Shown piece by piece: positions 34,480 through 48,166 of a stretch of 64,000 nucleotides of DNA. The DNA comes from Glandiceps talaboti (lineage: Eukaryota; Hemichordata; Enteropneusta; Spengelidae). The stretch covers positions 16,751,485-16,815,484 of the forward strand of contig NC_135562.1 in the NCBI RefSeq assembly GCF_964340395.1, in the 5' to 3' direction. The notes below the pieces were generated by a model. The model saw only the letters and a program-made list of their open reading frames with translations, was not told the DNA's origin and searched no databases. Within the stretch, counting starts at the first letter, position 1. Every line of letters begins with the position of its first letter. A program made the position numbers and the translations under genes.

Positions 34480-36770
34480 TTTCAATTCATATACTGGAAT
34501 AGCTTTAGCATTACGTCAGAGATTGTATCAGACCTCAAAGGAATGGAAATACGCTCTCCATTGTCCATCGGTATGATTGCGTCAGACTCCCTGTTGTCTG
34601 TACACATAGAGACACAGATGTATAGGGAATACAAAGTGATTAGGCTCACAATCTCAAAAGAATTTTCCATCGACGTTGATCGCAAAGTTTACAAATTTGA
34701 TTCAGTTGATGTTGGCTAGCAATGCAAATATGTTGTCTAGAACGCAGGTGATTAAGGCTTACAATTGCATAGGATTCCAAATAACATCTCCACAGTGTTC
34801 GTAACTGCAACTTGAAGTTTGCTTGAATGATTGCGGCAAAGTGACTGTTGGCGAGACAAATACATTAGGAATTAAATTATATGGACAATTAGGCTAAGCC
34901 GTTAATTGCGTACCCATCTCCACAATGATCTACATTTCAACTTGAAGGTTGCTAGTATTATTGCGTCCGTCATGTTACTGTTTGCTCCAGATATGATAAA
35001 TGTACAGGAACATCAACAATTAGGCTGTAAAGTGTAATATTATGGTATACAGCATAATTCAAGTGACATCACCATGATGTTCGTAGATTTATTCTGAAGT
35101 TTGCATGAATGATGGCGCCAAAGTCATGGTTGACTCTGGACAAAACAAATGTAGAAATTGTTCGCAAATTAAAATGAAATTTGCTTTTAAATGATTGTGT
35201 CAGAGTCACCTCTGACCTGAGATTAGATATTTATCTAATATGGATTATTCAGTTCATAATGGTACACAACTTCAAATGACGTCTTCACGATGTTTGTATA
35301 TTCATAATTTGACGTTTACTAAGAATAATTGTATCAAAGTTACTGGTCACTCTAGACTAAACATATGTGTAGGAATACGGATGATTAGGTGTGGAACTAT
35401 TATAATGACAATTACTTCAACTTTTGTTTGCTGAAGTTGTTTTAATAAGTTGGTATTAATTCTTGAATATGGCCCATAATATGTGTACAACTTCATTCAA
35501 GTGATGTCCTCACTATGGTCGCAAATTCAACTTGAAGTTTGCAGGTAAAATTGCATCAATTAAGTCGATGTTGACTCTTGAATACAGAGTTGCCCCATAA
35601 TAGTTTAATATTGCATTCAAGTGGAGGTGTCCTCACTTTGGTCGCAAATTCAACTTGAACTTTGCAGGTACGACTGCTTTATTTAAGTCACCGTTTATTC
35701 TAGACTATAGAGGTAGGTCCACAATATATGTACAACTCAAGTGATGTCCCCAAAATGCTCACATATTCAAATTTGAACTTTGCAAGTACAATTGTGTCAA
35801 AGTCCTAGTTGACATCTTTCATGTATTTTTGAATATGACAGAATATTATATCATAATTTCAAGCACGCAGTCTCCTTGATGTTCTTAAATTCAACTTGAA
35901 TTTATGTATCAAAGTCACTGTTGACTCTGGACAGAATATTAGCCGCAGATTATAGGCCTGTTATTGCATACAATTTCGAATAATGTCTCCACAATGTTCA
36001 GTAAATCAGGTAGCAGTTTTAATTGTCAGAATGAAACAAACTTAGACAGCTGCCGACATCAGATCGTGGACAATCGGAACGTTTTCCAACAGGGAAAGTA
36101 AACAACTGAATTGGATTAATAACACTTGGCACAGCATGCTGGAAGTACAGAGACTTATATTAGGTCATTTCATCATATGATGAGAATAGTTTGTGGGCCT
36201 CTTTACGTAACAATAGTTCATGTTCACAAACAAACTAGACTTTCCCCTGGCATTTCATACACACATAAAGAGGCCATGAAACTGTTCTTATCATACCATG
36301 AAATGTAATGCAAGCCTCTGCTGTGTCAACCTGCTGTCACAGTGCCAAATGTTATTAATTCAATTCATTAGTTTAGTTTCCTTGTTTGTAACAGCTTTCA
36401 TTCTGCACGGTCTGATGTCGGCAGTTGTATAAAGACTATAAATAATGGATGTATATACTCCATATATATAGGCATGTAACAACTTCAAGCGGTACCACCA
36501 GATTGTTCACAAATTCAACCTGCGATTGCGTCAAAGTCACTTATGACTTGAGACAAGACAAATATATACTATAAGCATTCGACTTCAACTTCAAACAATA
36601 TCTCCTTGATGATTATTAATTCAACTTGAAGTTTGCTATTGTGTCAAAATTCTGTTGATTCTAGACAAGATAAATGTATTGGAATATATACGCACAATTA
36701 GTCCTGTAATGGCGTGCAACTTCAACGATGTCTCCAAAGACACTGATAGTAATGTTGGATGATTAAACAT
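34480..36770. repeat. degenerate tandem repeat, about 120-bp units
   Basis: The anchor CAAATTCAACTTGAAGTTTG recurs in weaker or stronger form at about 34808, 34938, 35529, 35649, 35769, 35892 and 36630. Between anchors are ATTGCGTCAAAGTCACTGTT-like, GACTCTGGACAA and CAAGTGATGTCTCCA-like blocks. Spacing is 119-130 bp where clear. About 15 units, interrupted by foldback element C2 at 36044-36430. Confidence 0.85.
36044..36430. mobile_element. foldback element family C, copy 2
   Basis: The ends AGACAGCTGCCGACATCAGA and TCTGATGTCGGCAGTTGTA are inverted. Internal landmarks AACTGAATTGGATTAATAAC, GGCCTCTTTACGTAA and AAAGAGGCCATGAAACTG match copy 1. It lies inside the 120-bp tandem repeat, so it arrived after the array existed. 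Confidence 0.88.
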
Positions 36771-36807
36771 ACGATTCATTCCCAAAGGATCAATGTACAC
36801 TTAGATT

Positions 36808-37164
36808 CCCAATATTTTTCTTCGTTCAGCCAAGGAAAATACTAGTGACCTAAGGGGCTCTTGTGACTACGAGTCGTTAGACGAGTAGTGACAACTCTTA
36901 CGGTAGGTCATGAGTATTTTTCAGCTGATTTAAATGAAGATAAATATTGTGAATAATATAATTATACCATTACCAGAAATATTTTTAAAAATTGGGGAAG
37001 GTAATGCCAATTTTAAGTATTTTGACTCATCTTTCACACACGGCAGAACCACTGACATAGACACGTGTTGTCATGACATAGACGTACATTTTCGTGACAT
37101 AGATGATAGAAGTACCAGAGTATATATTCCATATTTTTTGTTGAACCTGGCTCATGCATAGTAT
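36808..37164 (+). mobile_element. MITE family B, copy 3 (left end missing)
   Basis: Internal hairpin (TTCTTCGTTCAGCC ... GTGACCTAAGG ... AGTAGTGACAAC ... TAGGTCATGAG), then CACTGACATAGACACG, TATATATTCCATATTTTTTG and the end GGCTCATGCATAGTATA. Confidence 0.75.
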
Positions 37165-38860
37165 AAAGTACCACACTGACATTGATATCAGGCAAGATAC
37201 ACAACTGCATAAGAAAAGCTTGATTCAGCAAATTGTTGCAGACAAATTTAAATAAATTCTCCATGACAAGTGTGTTCTAAAAAACCCTGATGAAATTGAA
37301 TTACTGCTTTCTGTACAGTACACAAATTGATGAATAGTGAATAGACTAAGAAATGAAGGTGGCGTGGAAGTACACCTGAATTGAGTTTATTCAGGCTAAT
37401 TTTTTTCACTGGAAAACTTTATATAGTGGTTTTGGTCACTTTCAAAGAAATGCCTGTCCACATAAATATACTACAGTGATATTAAAACAGCTTATAACCC
37501 AAGTTTTCAACATTTAGGATGATTTGGTCCAAACTTAGGAAAACCCAAATGTCAGGAACTCTGCAATATTAATGTCTCAAACATAATGTCTGAATAAAAA
37601 TTTTGTCTATAAAGGAAATTGTACTATAACATTTGAGAAGTGAAGTTTAAAGAAAAAACTGATAATTTAGGTTTTGAAACATTTTTGTGAATCGCGGAAC
37701 AAGAATATTCTGTCTTGGTAAAGTTATGAACTTTTGAAAACTTGTGTGTAGAAACTTTTTAATCAATATTCAAGCATAATTACTTGCCAATAGGCAGTCT
37801 AATGTAAATACATTTGCCTTTCTTAATAAAAATACTGAGCCTAGAGTTTATTACAAGGATATAAACAGTTCGTCATCATTAACCCCTGCCTTAAGGGCAT
37901 TTAAATGGAATAAGATTATATCCCTGCAACTGGGGTGTGTGTGTGGGTGTGTGTGTGTGTTTTTCATTTGAAATTGTATGCTGTCCAAAGGTGTCTACTT
38001 TTTGAGTCGTTACATGTAAAATATGGGGTGCGCTTTATAAACATATGCACAAAGCGTACCCCATTTCAAAGAAATGCAAGGTGGGGGTGGGGTGGTGGGA
38101 TGGGGGTTGCGAGTTGGGGGTGTTGTTTCCAATTGAAATTGTATATATGCTGGCCAAAGCTGCATGTAAAATGGGGTGCACATATTACTAAAGCATAAAA
38201 TGCACCTCTTTTTAGATGAAAATTGCTTTCAAATTTCTGTCGTCACATTTGATTCAGAACGTTTTATCTTTCCATGATAGAGTACTTGTTTTATTTGTAT
38301 ATTTGTAAGGATGCATTTTAATTCGTATCAGAGTGAAAAATAATGACATGTTGAGGTGAAGATAGGGTTTGGGTTAGGAATGAACAGGGAAATACATCAT
38401 GGTTGTCATTCGAAATTCATTTTGAGGAAATCACCTAAAGGGTAAAATAAAATTGTCTGTGCAATATTTTGTATTTACATTTATGACAGCTCTTGCATCA
38501 TTACTAATAATAGAGAAGCTGTCATATTTGACAAAAAGAGCAAAGGTCAGGTGTTCTTGTAACTCCAAATATTGTGCAATTTGAGTCAAAATCAGGACAG
38601 CGTTATTAAATTCTGAGTTCGTTTGATTGTGGTGGCAGATTATCTGTCTCGGTTGAAGGAATGTTTATTCGATAAACACAACTTATATTGCAATGTGCAG
38701 AGAATGAATTGAAACTGATATGATCGCACAAGGGATAAGTCTGGGATGTTGACCCTAATCATATTCCAGACTGACGTGAACAGATTGTGAAAATGTAATT
38801 TTTATGCAAAACTTTTATACCAAAATTTTAATGTAAATTGATCAATACAGAGTGTTAGTA
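37165..38860. other. AT-rich sequence, no gene
   Basis: A (GT)n run at 37935-37960 and G-rich stretch at 38078-38120. Two short TACATGTAAAATGGGGTGC-like phrases (near 38010 and 38160) suggest a small old duplication. Confidence 0.5.
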
Positions 38861-39120
38861 TGATTTGTATCTAAAATAGATTTAAAATTTGCCAAAACCT
38901 TACAGAAAAACAAAAAAAATCGACCAAATAGCTTTGGCGGGAAATCTCTTGGTACTAAAAAGATTATGCAAAATTTGTTTATTTGATATCAAATTTATCA
39001 TAATAAATTACTGAAAAAAGAATACTTGTTGATTTTAATCTAAAATTATTTGAATACGTGTCTGGAAAGCACGAAAATTCGACCAAATCGTTTTGTTTGG
39101 AAATCTCTTGATGCTGTTAA
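38860..39120. repeat. tandem repeat, two units of 159 bp
   Basis: CGACCAAATAGCTTTGGCGG at 38921 and CGACCAAATCGTTTTGTTTG at 39080, both followed by GGAAATCTCTTGRTRCT. Confidence 0.75.
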
Positions 39121-39689
39121 AGAGGTTAATTCCCTTCACATCCCACCATGCATTGAAAATAACTTTCCTTAATACCTCAAGTACTCTGTGTCAGTTGGGC
39201 AGACTACGTTAGTTCGAATGCAGGCATCATTGCTTATCACATCTGATAATTAGAAGAAACTGGAGAGTGGATTTCGATCATCAATGGAACAATCCAGTCT
39301 GCTATCATTAACATGTAATGGATGTTTTAACTAATGGAGGGAACAGTGCCCATCTGCCAATCTGACGTCTCGGAGAAAACCACCTAACAGTGACTCATTT
39401 AATGTGCCAGTCTGAGATAAGCCACACATAAAAGAAGTTTTTTATTATATGTAAATTTGGTCGACCGCGAGTCAAAACAGGATTTCAAAGTTTAATGGTA
39501 ATTCTGTTTGTCATGTGAGGCAGAATGTAACAAGTTTTAGTCGCAATATGGCTGTGTATCACATACGTATTCCAGTACCGGTAAGTCAGTTGTCTTCAAA
39601 GTTTACATCTATACATATAAGAAATTTTACTCGCTAGCATCAGCCAAATCTATTTGTACATAGTATGATCTTTATGATGTGTACTGGCC

Positions 39690-40395
39690 CTAGTTATGTG
39701 GAAAATTCGGGTCTAAAATTGTAAGAAATTCAGAAACTATGGAATTTTAAAGAAACCGATAGTATACTCTATCATATTATGTAAGATCAACGTACGTTGC
39801 TGATATATTTTTTCCCAAGAAACTTTATACCTATTAATTTAGAAAAATTCACATCTAAAAAAATTGTTAAATTTGTGAGAAATTCTGAAGTGGAATTTGT
39901 AATCAAATGTACAACAAATGTCTGTTTCTCAGACATTTTTCCTAAAAAAATCTATATTCGAAAATGTCTTTTTGTTGGAAATTTGGATCGAAAATAATTT
40001 GGACACTTGTGAGAAAGTCTGAAATGGAATTTTGTAAGGAAATCGATACATTCGTTTGATAATAATGTAAGACCAAAGTGTGTGATTGAAACATTTTATT
40101 TTCTTAGAAAATTCTATTTTTAAATATGTCTCTTTTGTTGGGAATTTGGATCAAAAATAATTTAGAAAATTGTTAGAAATCCTGAAATACTGATGGAATT
40201 TGTAAGGAAATCGATAATGTCTGTCATATTTGCAAACCAAAGTGTGTTTATGAAATATTCTCTTTTCTAACAAAGAAAATTCTAGTTTTACATACAGTTC
40301 CATTTTTAAATTTGGATCGAAAACAATTTGAGAATTGTTAAAAATTCTGAAATGGAATTCGTAAGGAAATTGATAGTGTCTGTCTGATATACTAA
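39690..40395. repeat. degenerate tandem repeat, 133-166 bp, five units
   Basis: The anchor AAATTCTGAAATGGAATTTG recurs at about 39726, 39881, 40014, 40178 and 40344, with GGAAATCGATA, AGACCAAAGTGTGT and AATTTGGATCGAAAAT between. Confidence 0.85.
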
Positions 40396-40399
40396 ACTA

Positions 40400-41820
40400 T
40401 TTTGTTTTCCTTTTTGTTTTTTGTACACTTTGGGTTTTCAGTCAAATTTAGTTTTTGTGTCCTGAATGTTGTTTTTTCATAAATAATCAAAATGCCATAA
40501 TTTGCAAACTGCAATTTATATGCAATTTGGGTATTTTACTGTATGGAAATCATAAACATTTTTTCCCATCCTATAGAAACTACAACATTTTGTGCAATAT
40601 AACATTGAGAGGAGGGCAGATATGATTTCTGATATATTTAATCTCTCATTTTTTCATAGATTAAGAAAAAATAAATTAAAATCTTTGACAGGAGATAGTT
40701 GCATGTATGTTATCCAAACATGTTTTCTCAGACATGAATATGCACTAATGTTTTAGAAATACTCATTAAGCATGTAATAATTGGAATTAATGATTTTTAT
40801 CAGAGTACACCTCTCATTAAAATCCTATTAGCTGTTTTTATCTTGTAATATTTTATGTATTTTTTCCCTTCAAAAAATTTTAAAGCTTCAACTTTGACAT
40901 CCGAGTTATGTAAAGTAGCCAAGAAATGATTTCTATTCAGTGAGGAATGACCTGGTGTTTTCACAAATCTCAGACCCTATCTGTTATAATACTTGATGCC
41001 AATTTACAATGGAAATGCAGTTATTATTTTACATTTCCACTTACCATTGATGCCAAAAATGTTATTACTGAAAGTGGATAATTTTCAAAATGATCCATTT
41101 TTTGAATGAACATACATGACGATGTAGAGTCTAACTCATCGGGTGAAAAATAGAAGATTTGAAAAGGACCTAAACTGAACATTTTGACCTCATGACTGAA
41201 CCCATTGATGATGTAAGTATACAGCTACTAACCGTTGTGTTATGTTTAAACATGTGTTCAGTTAAACTTAAAGGCCTTTCCAAAATTTGCCATGTTGGTG
41301 TTCTACTTCCTGTCTGTGTGTACTTTGGGGGTATACATGGTATAGGCTACTCGGTTAATCATAGGGCACTGTTGCTTTCCTCGATGTCTGAACAGTATGA
41401 AAAACATCCCAGATTTTTACACTTCTATGGAATACCAAGGGACAAAGCTCTTAAGAAACTACATACTATGAGGTGATACCCCCAATTTGAGCGAGGGCAC
41501 TGTATTTCCAATGTCATGTTTCAATCTGAATTATCCTGTTGTTCAGTGTTTTCATGTAAATAGTTAAAAGCTTTGATGGTCTATGTAAACACCTGGAAAC
41601 ACATTAAAACAGATTTAAAATGATATTATTGATTTTTGATGATTTTATTTGACAACATCATGTAAACAGGGCCTCATTCACGTAATAAAATATTTGTTAT
41701 CTTTCTACCAATGTTCATGGTAGATATTTTGTATACACCTTTACTTTCGTTATCTCAAATTATTAGGGGATTTTAGACTACAATACAATATGATAATCAA
41801 TACAATACAATACAATACTA
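40400..41820. other. AT-rich sequence, no convincing gene
   Basis: Includes an open frame at 41192-41476 whose first seven codons end at GAT|GTAAGT, a consensus-like donor (see rejected items), and an imperfect (ATACA)n run at 41781-41820. Confidence 0.45.
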
Positions 41821-41821
41821 A

Positions 41822-41964
41822 AACAATAATGTACGCCCTCCCAACCCATAATGGACGAATGCAAACTTTGAACGACATAATGGGCTAGGCGACAGCCGAG
41901 CCCATTATGGAGTGCAAAGTTTGCTTGAGTCCATTATGGACTGGGAGGGCGTACATTATTGTTA
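41822..41964. repeat. foldback hairpin, about 65-bp arms
   Basis: ACAATAATGTACGCCCTCCC at the left faces GGGAGGGCGTACATTATTGT at the right. Inside, CCATAATGGAC, GCAAACTTTG and ATAATGGGCT are all inverted in order around a short loop (AGGCGAC). More GC-rich than its surroundings. Confidence 0.92.
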
Positions 41965-41968
41965 TTAT

Positions 41969-42216
41969 TTTATAGTTTTGCCAATTCCAGTGAATTTGTA
42001 GACCGAGAAACGCAAAGCAACGTATACTATACACAGCACTGAACATCGTCTGTTCGGCCCGGAACCTGAATACTAATCATAGCGACACACGTTATTGTTA
42101 TTACGGACACGTTATTGTTATTCCGGGGCCGCGATGCCAAATAACGGAGTACATTATCAGTAATAATGTACAGCGATGACGTCACAAAATTCACTGGAAT
42201 TGGTAATGCTATAATA
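41969..42216. mobile_element. small MITE-like element abutting the hairpin
   Basis: The terminal inverted repeat is about 28 bp: TTATAG..TTGCCAATTCCAGTGAATTT at the left, and its inverse (AAATTCACTGGAATTGGTAA then ATGCTATAA) at the right. Inside, ACACGTTATTGTTATT occurs twice, with a small palindrome TACATTATCAGTAATAATGTA. Confidence 0.8.
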
Positions 42217-42786
42217 TAAAATACAATTATCTTTATTGTCCCATCATGGGCAATATTAAACTTAGATTTTCAAAATTTATGGTAGTTGGTCAGAGAAATG
42301 GAAATTGAGTCAACAGAAAACTATACATGTACTCATAATGCTGAGAGAGTTCACATTGACTAAATCTGACTGTCAAGCTTAAAAGCTTCATGTGAGCTGT
42401 GTAATCCACAACGCAATAGAAATTTCATTTAAAAACTTTTCACATGTTGATGCTTACTGTGGCATGGGTATGTGAAGCCAGGCTTAATAACTGGAGATAT
42501 AGTATTTTTGCATGAACTAACAAATACCTATGATGATAACTATCTGAATGCAAGATCAGAACACTGCCAGGAGCTAGGTGTAACTCATTATATTCCACAC
42601 GCAAGTCAAGTTGAATTCAAGCAAAAAAAATATGGGATTTATACCCTGGCTGCTCTATGTATATTGGATGACCACAAGTAGGTAAGTCATTGGTAATTCT
42701 AACGTGCTTGAAAAATGTGCCAAATAATTTAAAATTGCCATCATTTGTCACTTTTTAAAAATAAATTGTGCTGCCATGACTGTATT

Positions 42787-42915
42787 ATTCACCAAAGAAA
42801 AGGTTTCTTCATTCAGCTAGAAATACTAACTTAAGGGTTTTTGTCACAAAATTTCTTCCACTCATAATGCCAAGGCACCTTAGATCACTCATATTTCTTT
42901 GAAAAATATTGTGCA
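42787..42915. mobile_element. MITE family B, copy 4 (central hairpin only)
   Basis: TTCTTCATTCAGCTAGAAAT ... CTTAAGGG ... TGTCAC ... CACTCAT ... CACCTTAGATCACTCATATT. Both ends are lost and the arms are diverged. Confidence 0.55.
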
Positions 42916-44240
42916 TTTCAGAATGTGTTGAAAAAGTGAGCTATTTAAAGACAAGGTGAAAGTAAATCAAAGGATGAACAGATGTCACTTAGCGTTCTGT
43001 ACACAGCTTTCATACTTTTAGTTTTGTAGAGACTGGCCTATTTCTTTGTTTTGATAAATGATGACATCATGTCCAAATCTACGTTTTTTCATCATAATTT
43101 ATGAGTTTATGTATCCTGTCAAGTCAAATGTCTCATATAATATTGAACATTGCAGTTTGACAGTATGATGTCTTCCCTAATAGTAGACTGAACGATCTTG
43201 TAGCAGGGATACAAATCGTTAATTTCTGTTTTGAATTTCATGAAGATGACCTCTTGGGTAACCTCTGCATCTTCAATAAAAAGGGCTTTCAGTTGTATCT
43301 GAACTCTGGAGAGGTTAATGTTGTGAAGGATATTGACAATATATCATTTTTTCAACATTGAAGTTATGAAGGATGCATATATATTATTGTACAGGAATTT
43401 ATGACTGAGTTCGGTCATTAAGAGCAAGTACTGCAGTTTCCTAATCTGTTTGCATCACAAGATTAATATCATCATGGCATGTCTAAAATAAATACTGTGA
43501 TGTTTTACAAGATGGATTTCAGTAAAGCTGTCAGTTTTTTTTGACAAATTCACATTGCAGAAGAGATGTATTATAACACGACTACAAGTACATTTGAATG
43601 ACATATTACAAGTCTTAAGTTGTACAGCGACATTGGCGATATTTCATCGGACAGTCCTGGTCGAAATTTGCTAAAACATCATGAACATTGCATAATTGAT
43701 GTATATGAAGTCTGTTTTATAGTTTCATGCTCTCCAGACAAAGTTATATATAGTAAAAATATGTTCTATTTTAACATATTTTGTTCATTTCCCACGATGA
43801 GATTTACCAATATGTACGTCATCTGTTAGTATGTCTGTATGCCGGTTAATGCCCTCGGCAAACAGTTTGTGTTGGAAACAGATGTATGTTGCCACCATGA
43901 TCAAGTCAGAATGTGAATATTGTACTTGATGGCATGTTGTTAAAAAACATTGACAAAATTGGCATGTCCAAGTGAAATAATAAGTGTAATCTGAAATAGT
44001 CTGTCCATTGGCAATGAAATTTTGTAAAAAGTGATAAATATGTCAATTATACCATGTCAGTCTATAGTCTTTTCTTAAAATATAGAACTATGTGTTAGTA
44101 GAAAACTACCAGATTGTTGATTTTCGTAAACAAGGTGATCAACACAACAACTGCATGTCTGTAAAAAGACCATGACTAAAATTCTATATGACAAAGTTTT
44201 GGATGATTCAAGTTAATTCATTTGCAAACAATTCATCCCT
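42916..44240. other. AT-rich sequence, no gene
   Basis: No repeat unit or domain recognised. The weak frame at 43620-43829 is not convincing. Confidence 0.45.
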
Positions 44241-44244
44241 GAGG

Positions 44245-44480
44245 TGCTCTTTAATATGAGAACATTGTCCTCATTTCATCCTGTCCAGCAATCAGTTCCA
44301 TCTGAAATAGTCAGTATTATTTAATTTTAATCAGAGTATCATACTCTTTACCATTGTTTTTTAATTTGAAAACAAAATGAGAACATTGTCCTCATATCAT
44401 CCTGTCCAGGAGTTAGTTCCATATGAAGTAATAAGTGTTACTATGTTTTAATCAGTTTATCAAACACTTACCATTGGAGT
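44245..44480. repeat. tandem duplication, about 120-bp unit
   Basis: TGAGAACATTGTCCTCATTT, CATCCTGTCCAG, AGTTCCAT.TGAA, TTTTAATCAG and CTTACCATTG occur twice in the same order. Confidence 0.85.
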
Positions 44481-47400
44481 TTGGAGCAGATTGTTAGACA
44501 GACAATTGATGCTATGCAGTCATGAATTGAATTGAATTGAATTGTAAAATATAAAGTAGATAGTAGTCAGGAAAAAAACCTTCAAAACCTTCCACTTATC
44601 ACAGCAAGCACAATTAACCCTCCAATGGTTAAAGAGAGATGAAGCAGGTAGTATCAGAATAGTATTCATAATTATATGGCTATGTCCTTTATGCAAGCAT
44701 AATACAATTTCCTGCTTTGTTATTTGGTTTTTAAATTGAAGTGTCCTTACACTCTAGTACCAGGTTTCCATGAATGTAATGACATCTGTGAAATGATATA
44801 GGATTGGGAATGATTTTCAAGTAATTCAGAATATTTATGTAGTGATAATGGTCAATTCATAGGTAATTGTTTAATAGCTGTTCATTCCCACCACTGCTTT
44901 TCATTTCTGATTCACTGTATGATTTTAATGACACCTTGTTAACCACATGCCATGTAAATAGGCACCTGGTAGGACATAATTGGTATATGACTACTTCAAT
45001 TCTGAGTAAGTGGCAGCAGAAATTGTATGCTTACAATTGATTTGAATTGATTGTACATAATGCATGGTCATGCAGTGACAAATATACAAACTACAACTTT
45101 ATCATTTTTGGTTAAAATTTACCCTTCTCTGGTATGATTTTCCCACAAAGAGGTTCTCATGACATTCAACTCCTAACCACCAACATCCCCATTCAGTTAA
45201 AAATGCCTGGTTCAGGATTGTGCACATGTTGTATACTGTATACTGTCAGTAAATCATTACTTGTATTGTATTGTCAAAAAAAAAGAGGAAAAAAGGGCTC
45301 ACATTTTTAATAGTAGTATACACGTTTGTCATTATGCAGTGTACTCATAATGCACATTCTGTCAGTACTCCTGCTACTATTTATCATTTTGAAAGTAAAA
45401 ATTGCCAACATGTGATCGTTACAGCCCATGTATGGGTTTCTCTGGTGGAAGGGCCTGACTTTAGTAGGGCCTGTAAGCCGTGCTACCAATGTCTGCAAAA
45501 CCAATATCTGGGGCATAAAGGCTTTACCATATACCCTATGTAGTGGTGAAACATTATTTCATGCTCAAAATCAAAACTGAATCAAATGAGCAGCAGATGT
45601 TGACAAGTGCACCATTTATCATATTCGAGCAACGTGTGCCATAGCTTGATATGGACAATTATTGCACAGGTTTGATGAACACGCTATCTATTTATTGAAT
45701 TACATACAAAGATATTGGAACTATGATAACACTTTTTAAATATATTGAAATCTCAAAGAAATTTCAAAGAATTTAAAGATGTTCAAGTACATGTAGTTAG
45801 AGCTAGCATGAGACAGATTTTACAGATATGCTAATAGACTGTAATAGTATGCAATACAAATAAAAGTTATATTCATTTTTGCTTGGGGAATCAGCTGCAT
45901 TTATTCAACTCAGCAAACATACAGTTGACATTGAATATCATCTCCTTTGTTCTAAAAATGGCGTACATTGTAGGTCTTAATTTGTTTGCATATATATATA
46001 TATACATGTATATATACACACACATACATTATACATATGGCTTGGTAGTCAGATTTAGTCAAGTAAACTGTTTCAAGTGATGATTTCCTATAGACTAACA
46101 GATTACAAACTTATAAATTTGCTAATCTAGACACAATAATTAGTAGTCTGTATTGATCATTTTGAGCCGTGTGTATCGTCTAAAATATGGCTACCTCGGC
46201 TTGATCGATAAACCGTGATACCTTGTAACTCTGCATGTCAGGTGAACTGATACTTAGAGATTACCACTAAAGCCGTCTTTGTAACAGTTATTCTCACAAC
46301 AACCATTAAGACCTATTCTTCTTACATCATGAGAGTCTGGCCTTTACTTGTTTAAGGTTAAAATACGAGTCCTAGTGTCAATGTTTACTGCATAAAACTT
46401 AAAATTTATGATTATAAATGAAAGTTTTAGTATTATTGCTTTCACCAATGGGTTGACATGTAAGCTAATTTTGTTGCTATTTAGTATACTGCTGTATTTA
46501 CAGCTCCATGTTGTATAAGGTAGAAAATCACTTCACTCAAGTATGCTTGCAATTTGTACAGCCCTTCAGGTACCCCAGTTTTATTTTACTTTGATTTTTA
46601 AGTCATAAAAAGTTGTACATTCAGAATGAATGTATAAATAGTCTCACTCGTAATATGTATATAAAATCCTCCATGTTTCACTCTTTTGAAAAAAAATTGT
46701 TTATTACGAAATGATATCCTCTTTGCAATAGAGATGAAGGGATTTCCAAGGAGAGCGAAATGATATCTTGAAAACCCCTTCATTGAATACATAGTTTATG
46801 CTGATCTGTAGCTCATATTTATATGAACATTTTTTCCAGTGCCTCTGCATTTTAGAGTTGGTGTAATTTTGAATTTTCAAAGCTGTAGAGGGAATTTGTT
46901 TGTTCAATAAATAGTCTCCTGTCACCTAAAATAGTAAAGAGCTCATAAAATGGTCTTTATATTTTGGATGAGTGGCTGTCATCAGAGAGTACCATGATAT
47001 GGAAATCCATTCATTGAATTTTATACAAAATCTGATGTTATGCAATTGATTGAAAGCCACACTTACTGTAACTGGGAAAATATTTTTTTCAATGAGACAA
47101 CAAATAATATATTGACTGAAAATTATTTAAAAAGCAATGACTAGACATTGTACATGTCAGTTAGTGGTCTTACGTATCTATGAGAAGTACAGTAATATGT
47201 TGAAGTGTGAATACTGATACACAAATGTATGTACCCACAATTCAATAGTATGCAGGATGTACAATATTATGGACAAGTCATTGTATCTAAGAAAATTGTC
47301 TTAAAAAAACCATTCCACATACAGCTTTAAATGAACCATTAGTTTTCCAAATGCATATATCTAAGTTGCCAAAGTTAAGAATTAGAAGTATAATGAAATT

Positions 47401-47770
47401 TATAAACCTATTTTTATCCATTTTGAGATGCAAATTAACTTTTCATGTGACGAGAAATTCCTTATGCAGTATTGGAAATTCATTTGCATTTATTTTGACA
47501 ACCTGGAATAATTGGAAAAAGAAATTTACACACAACATTTTTGATTGTGCTTTAAAAAATGTTGAAATCAGTAATATGTAAATTAGTGTAATATGAACTC
47601 TAGGATATCACCTGAAGGAAGTCTTTGTGTTAATCATAGTGGGTACCTGGTGGACCAGTTTTGGAAATGAAGACTACAAGGTACAAGGTACCATTTGACT
47701 GTGTCAGATCTTTCCTCATTGTTGTAAACCACAGGTGTTTTTACAGCACCATCCAAATTGTGCTTGCCAG
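44481..47770. other. long AT-rich stretch, no gene
   Basis: Contains a short (GAATT)n at 44523-44542 and a (TA)n/(CA)n patch at 45990-46030. No exon with domain-like sequence is seen on either strand. Confidence 0.5.
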
Positions 47771-47777
47771 TATTATC

Positions 47778-47778
<1 letters not shown>

Positions 47779-47825
<47 letters not shown>

Positions 47826-47827
47826 TT
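47779..47827. repeat. (ATTT)n microsatellite
   Basis: Twelve tetranucleotide units. Confidence 0.97.
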
Positions 47828-48166
47828 AGTTTTTTATTCATATTTTGTTACATCAGTAGACATATGTGTTGTGGCTTGTGTGAATGACCTTTCTGTTGTA
47901 GGTGAACTAACAGCAAGATATTAATGCACTGTAATATGAGATACCATAAAGTGTATTTATAAGTATATAGACTACCAAATAGTTTGCAGTGTCATGATTA
48001 GTGAGTTTTAACTTCTGTCCTGATTGTGTGTTTAGTAGAATTCCCTTCTCTTGGGATGACGTTTGAGTGGAATATACAGTAGTACATGTACTAACAATGA
48101 AATGCAAATTTTAAAGCAGGACTCACTCTAACTGGAGTATCATATTTTTGATCTGACAAGTAACAT

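Noticed and set aside
41192-41476. 94-codon open frame whose start (MTEPIDD) ends at a GTAAGT donor; possible alternative first exon
   Set aside because: Only seven codons precede the donor, the read-through peptide has no domain, and a GTAAGT is expected by chance in a sequence this long.
42466-42681. Protein-like 69-codon open frame (VKPGLITGDIVFL...) ending TAG next to GTAAGT
   Set aside because: Composition is plausible but there is no recognised domain, no acceptor in phase and no partner exon.
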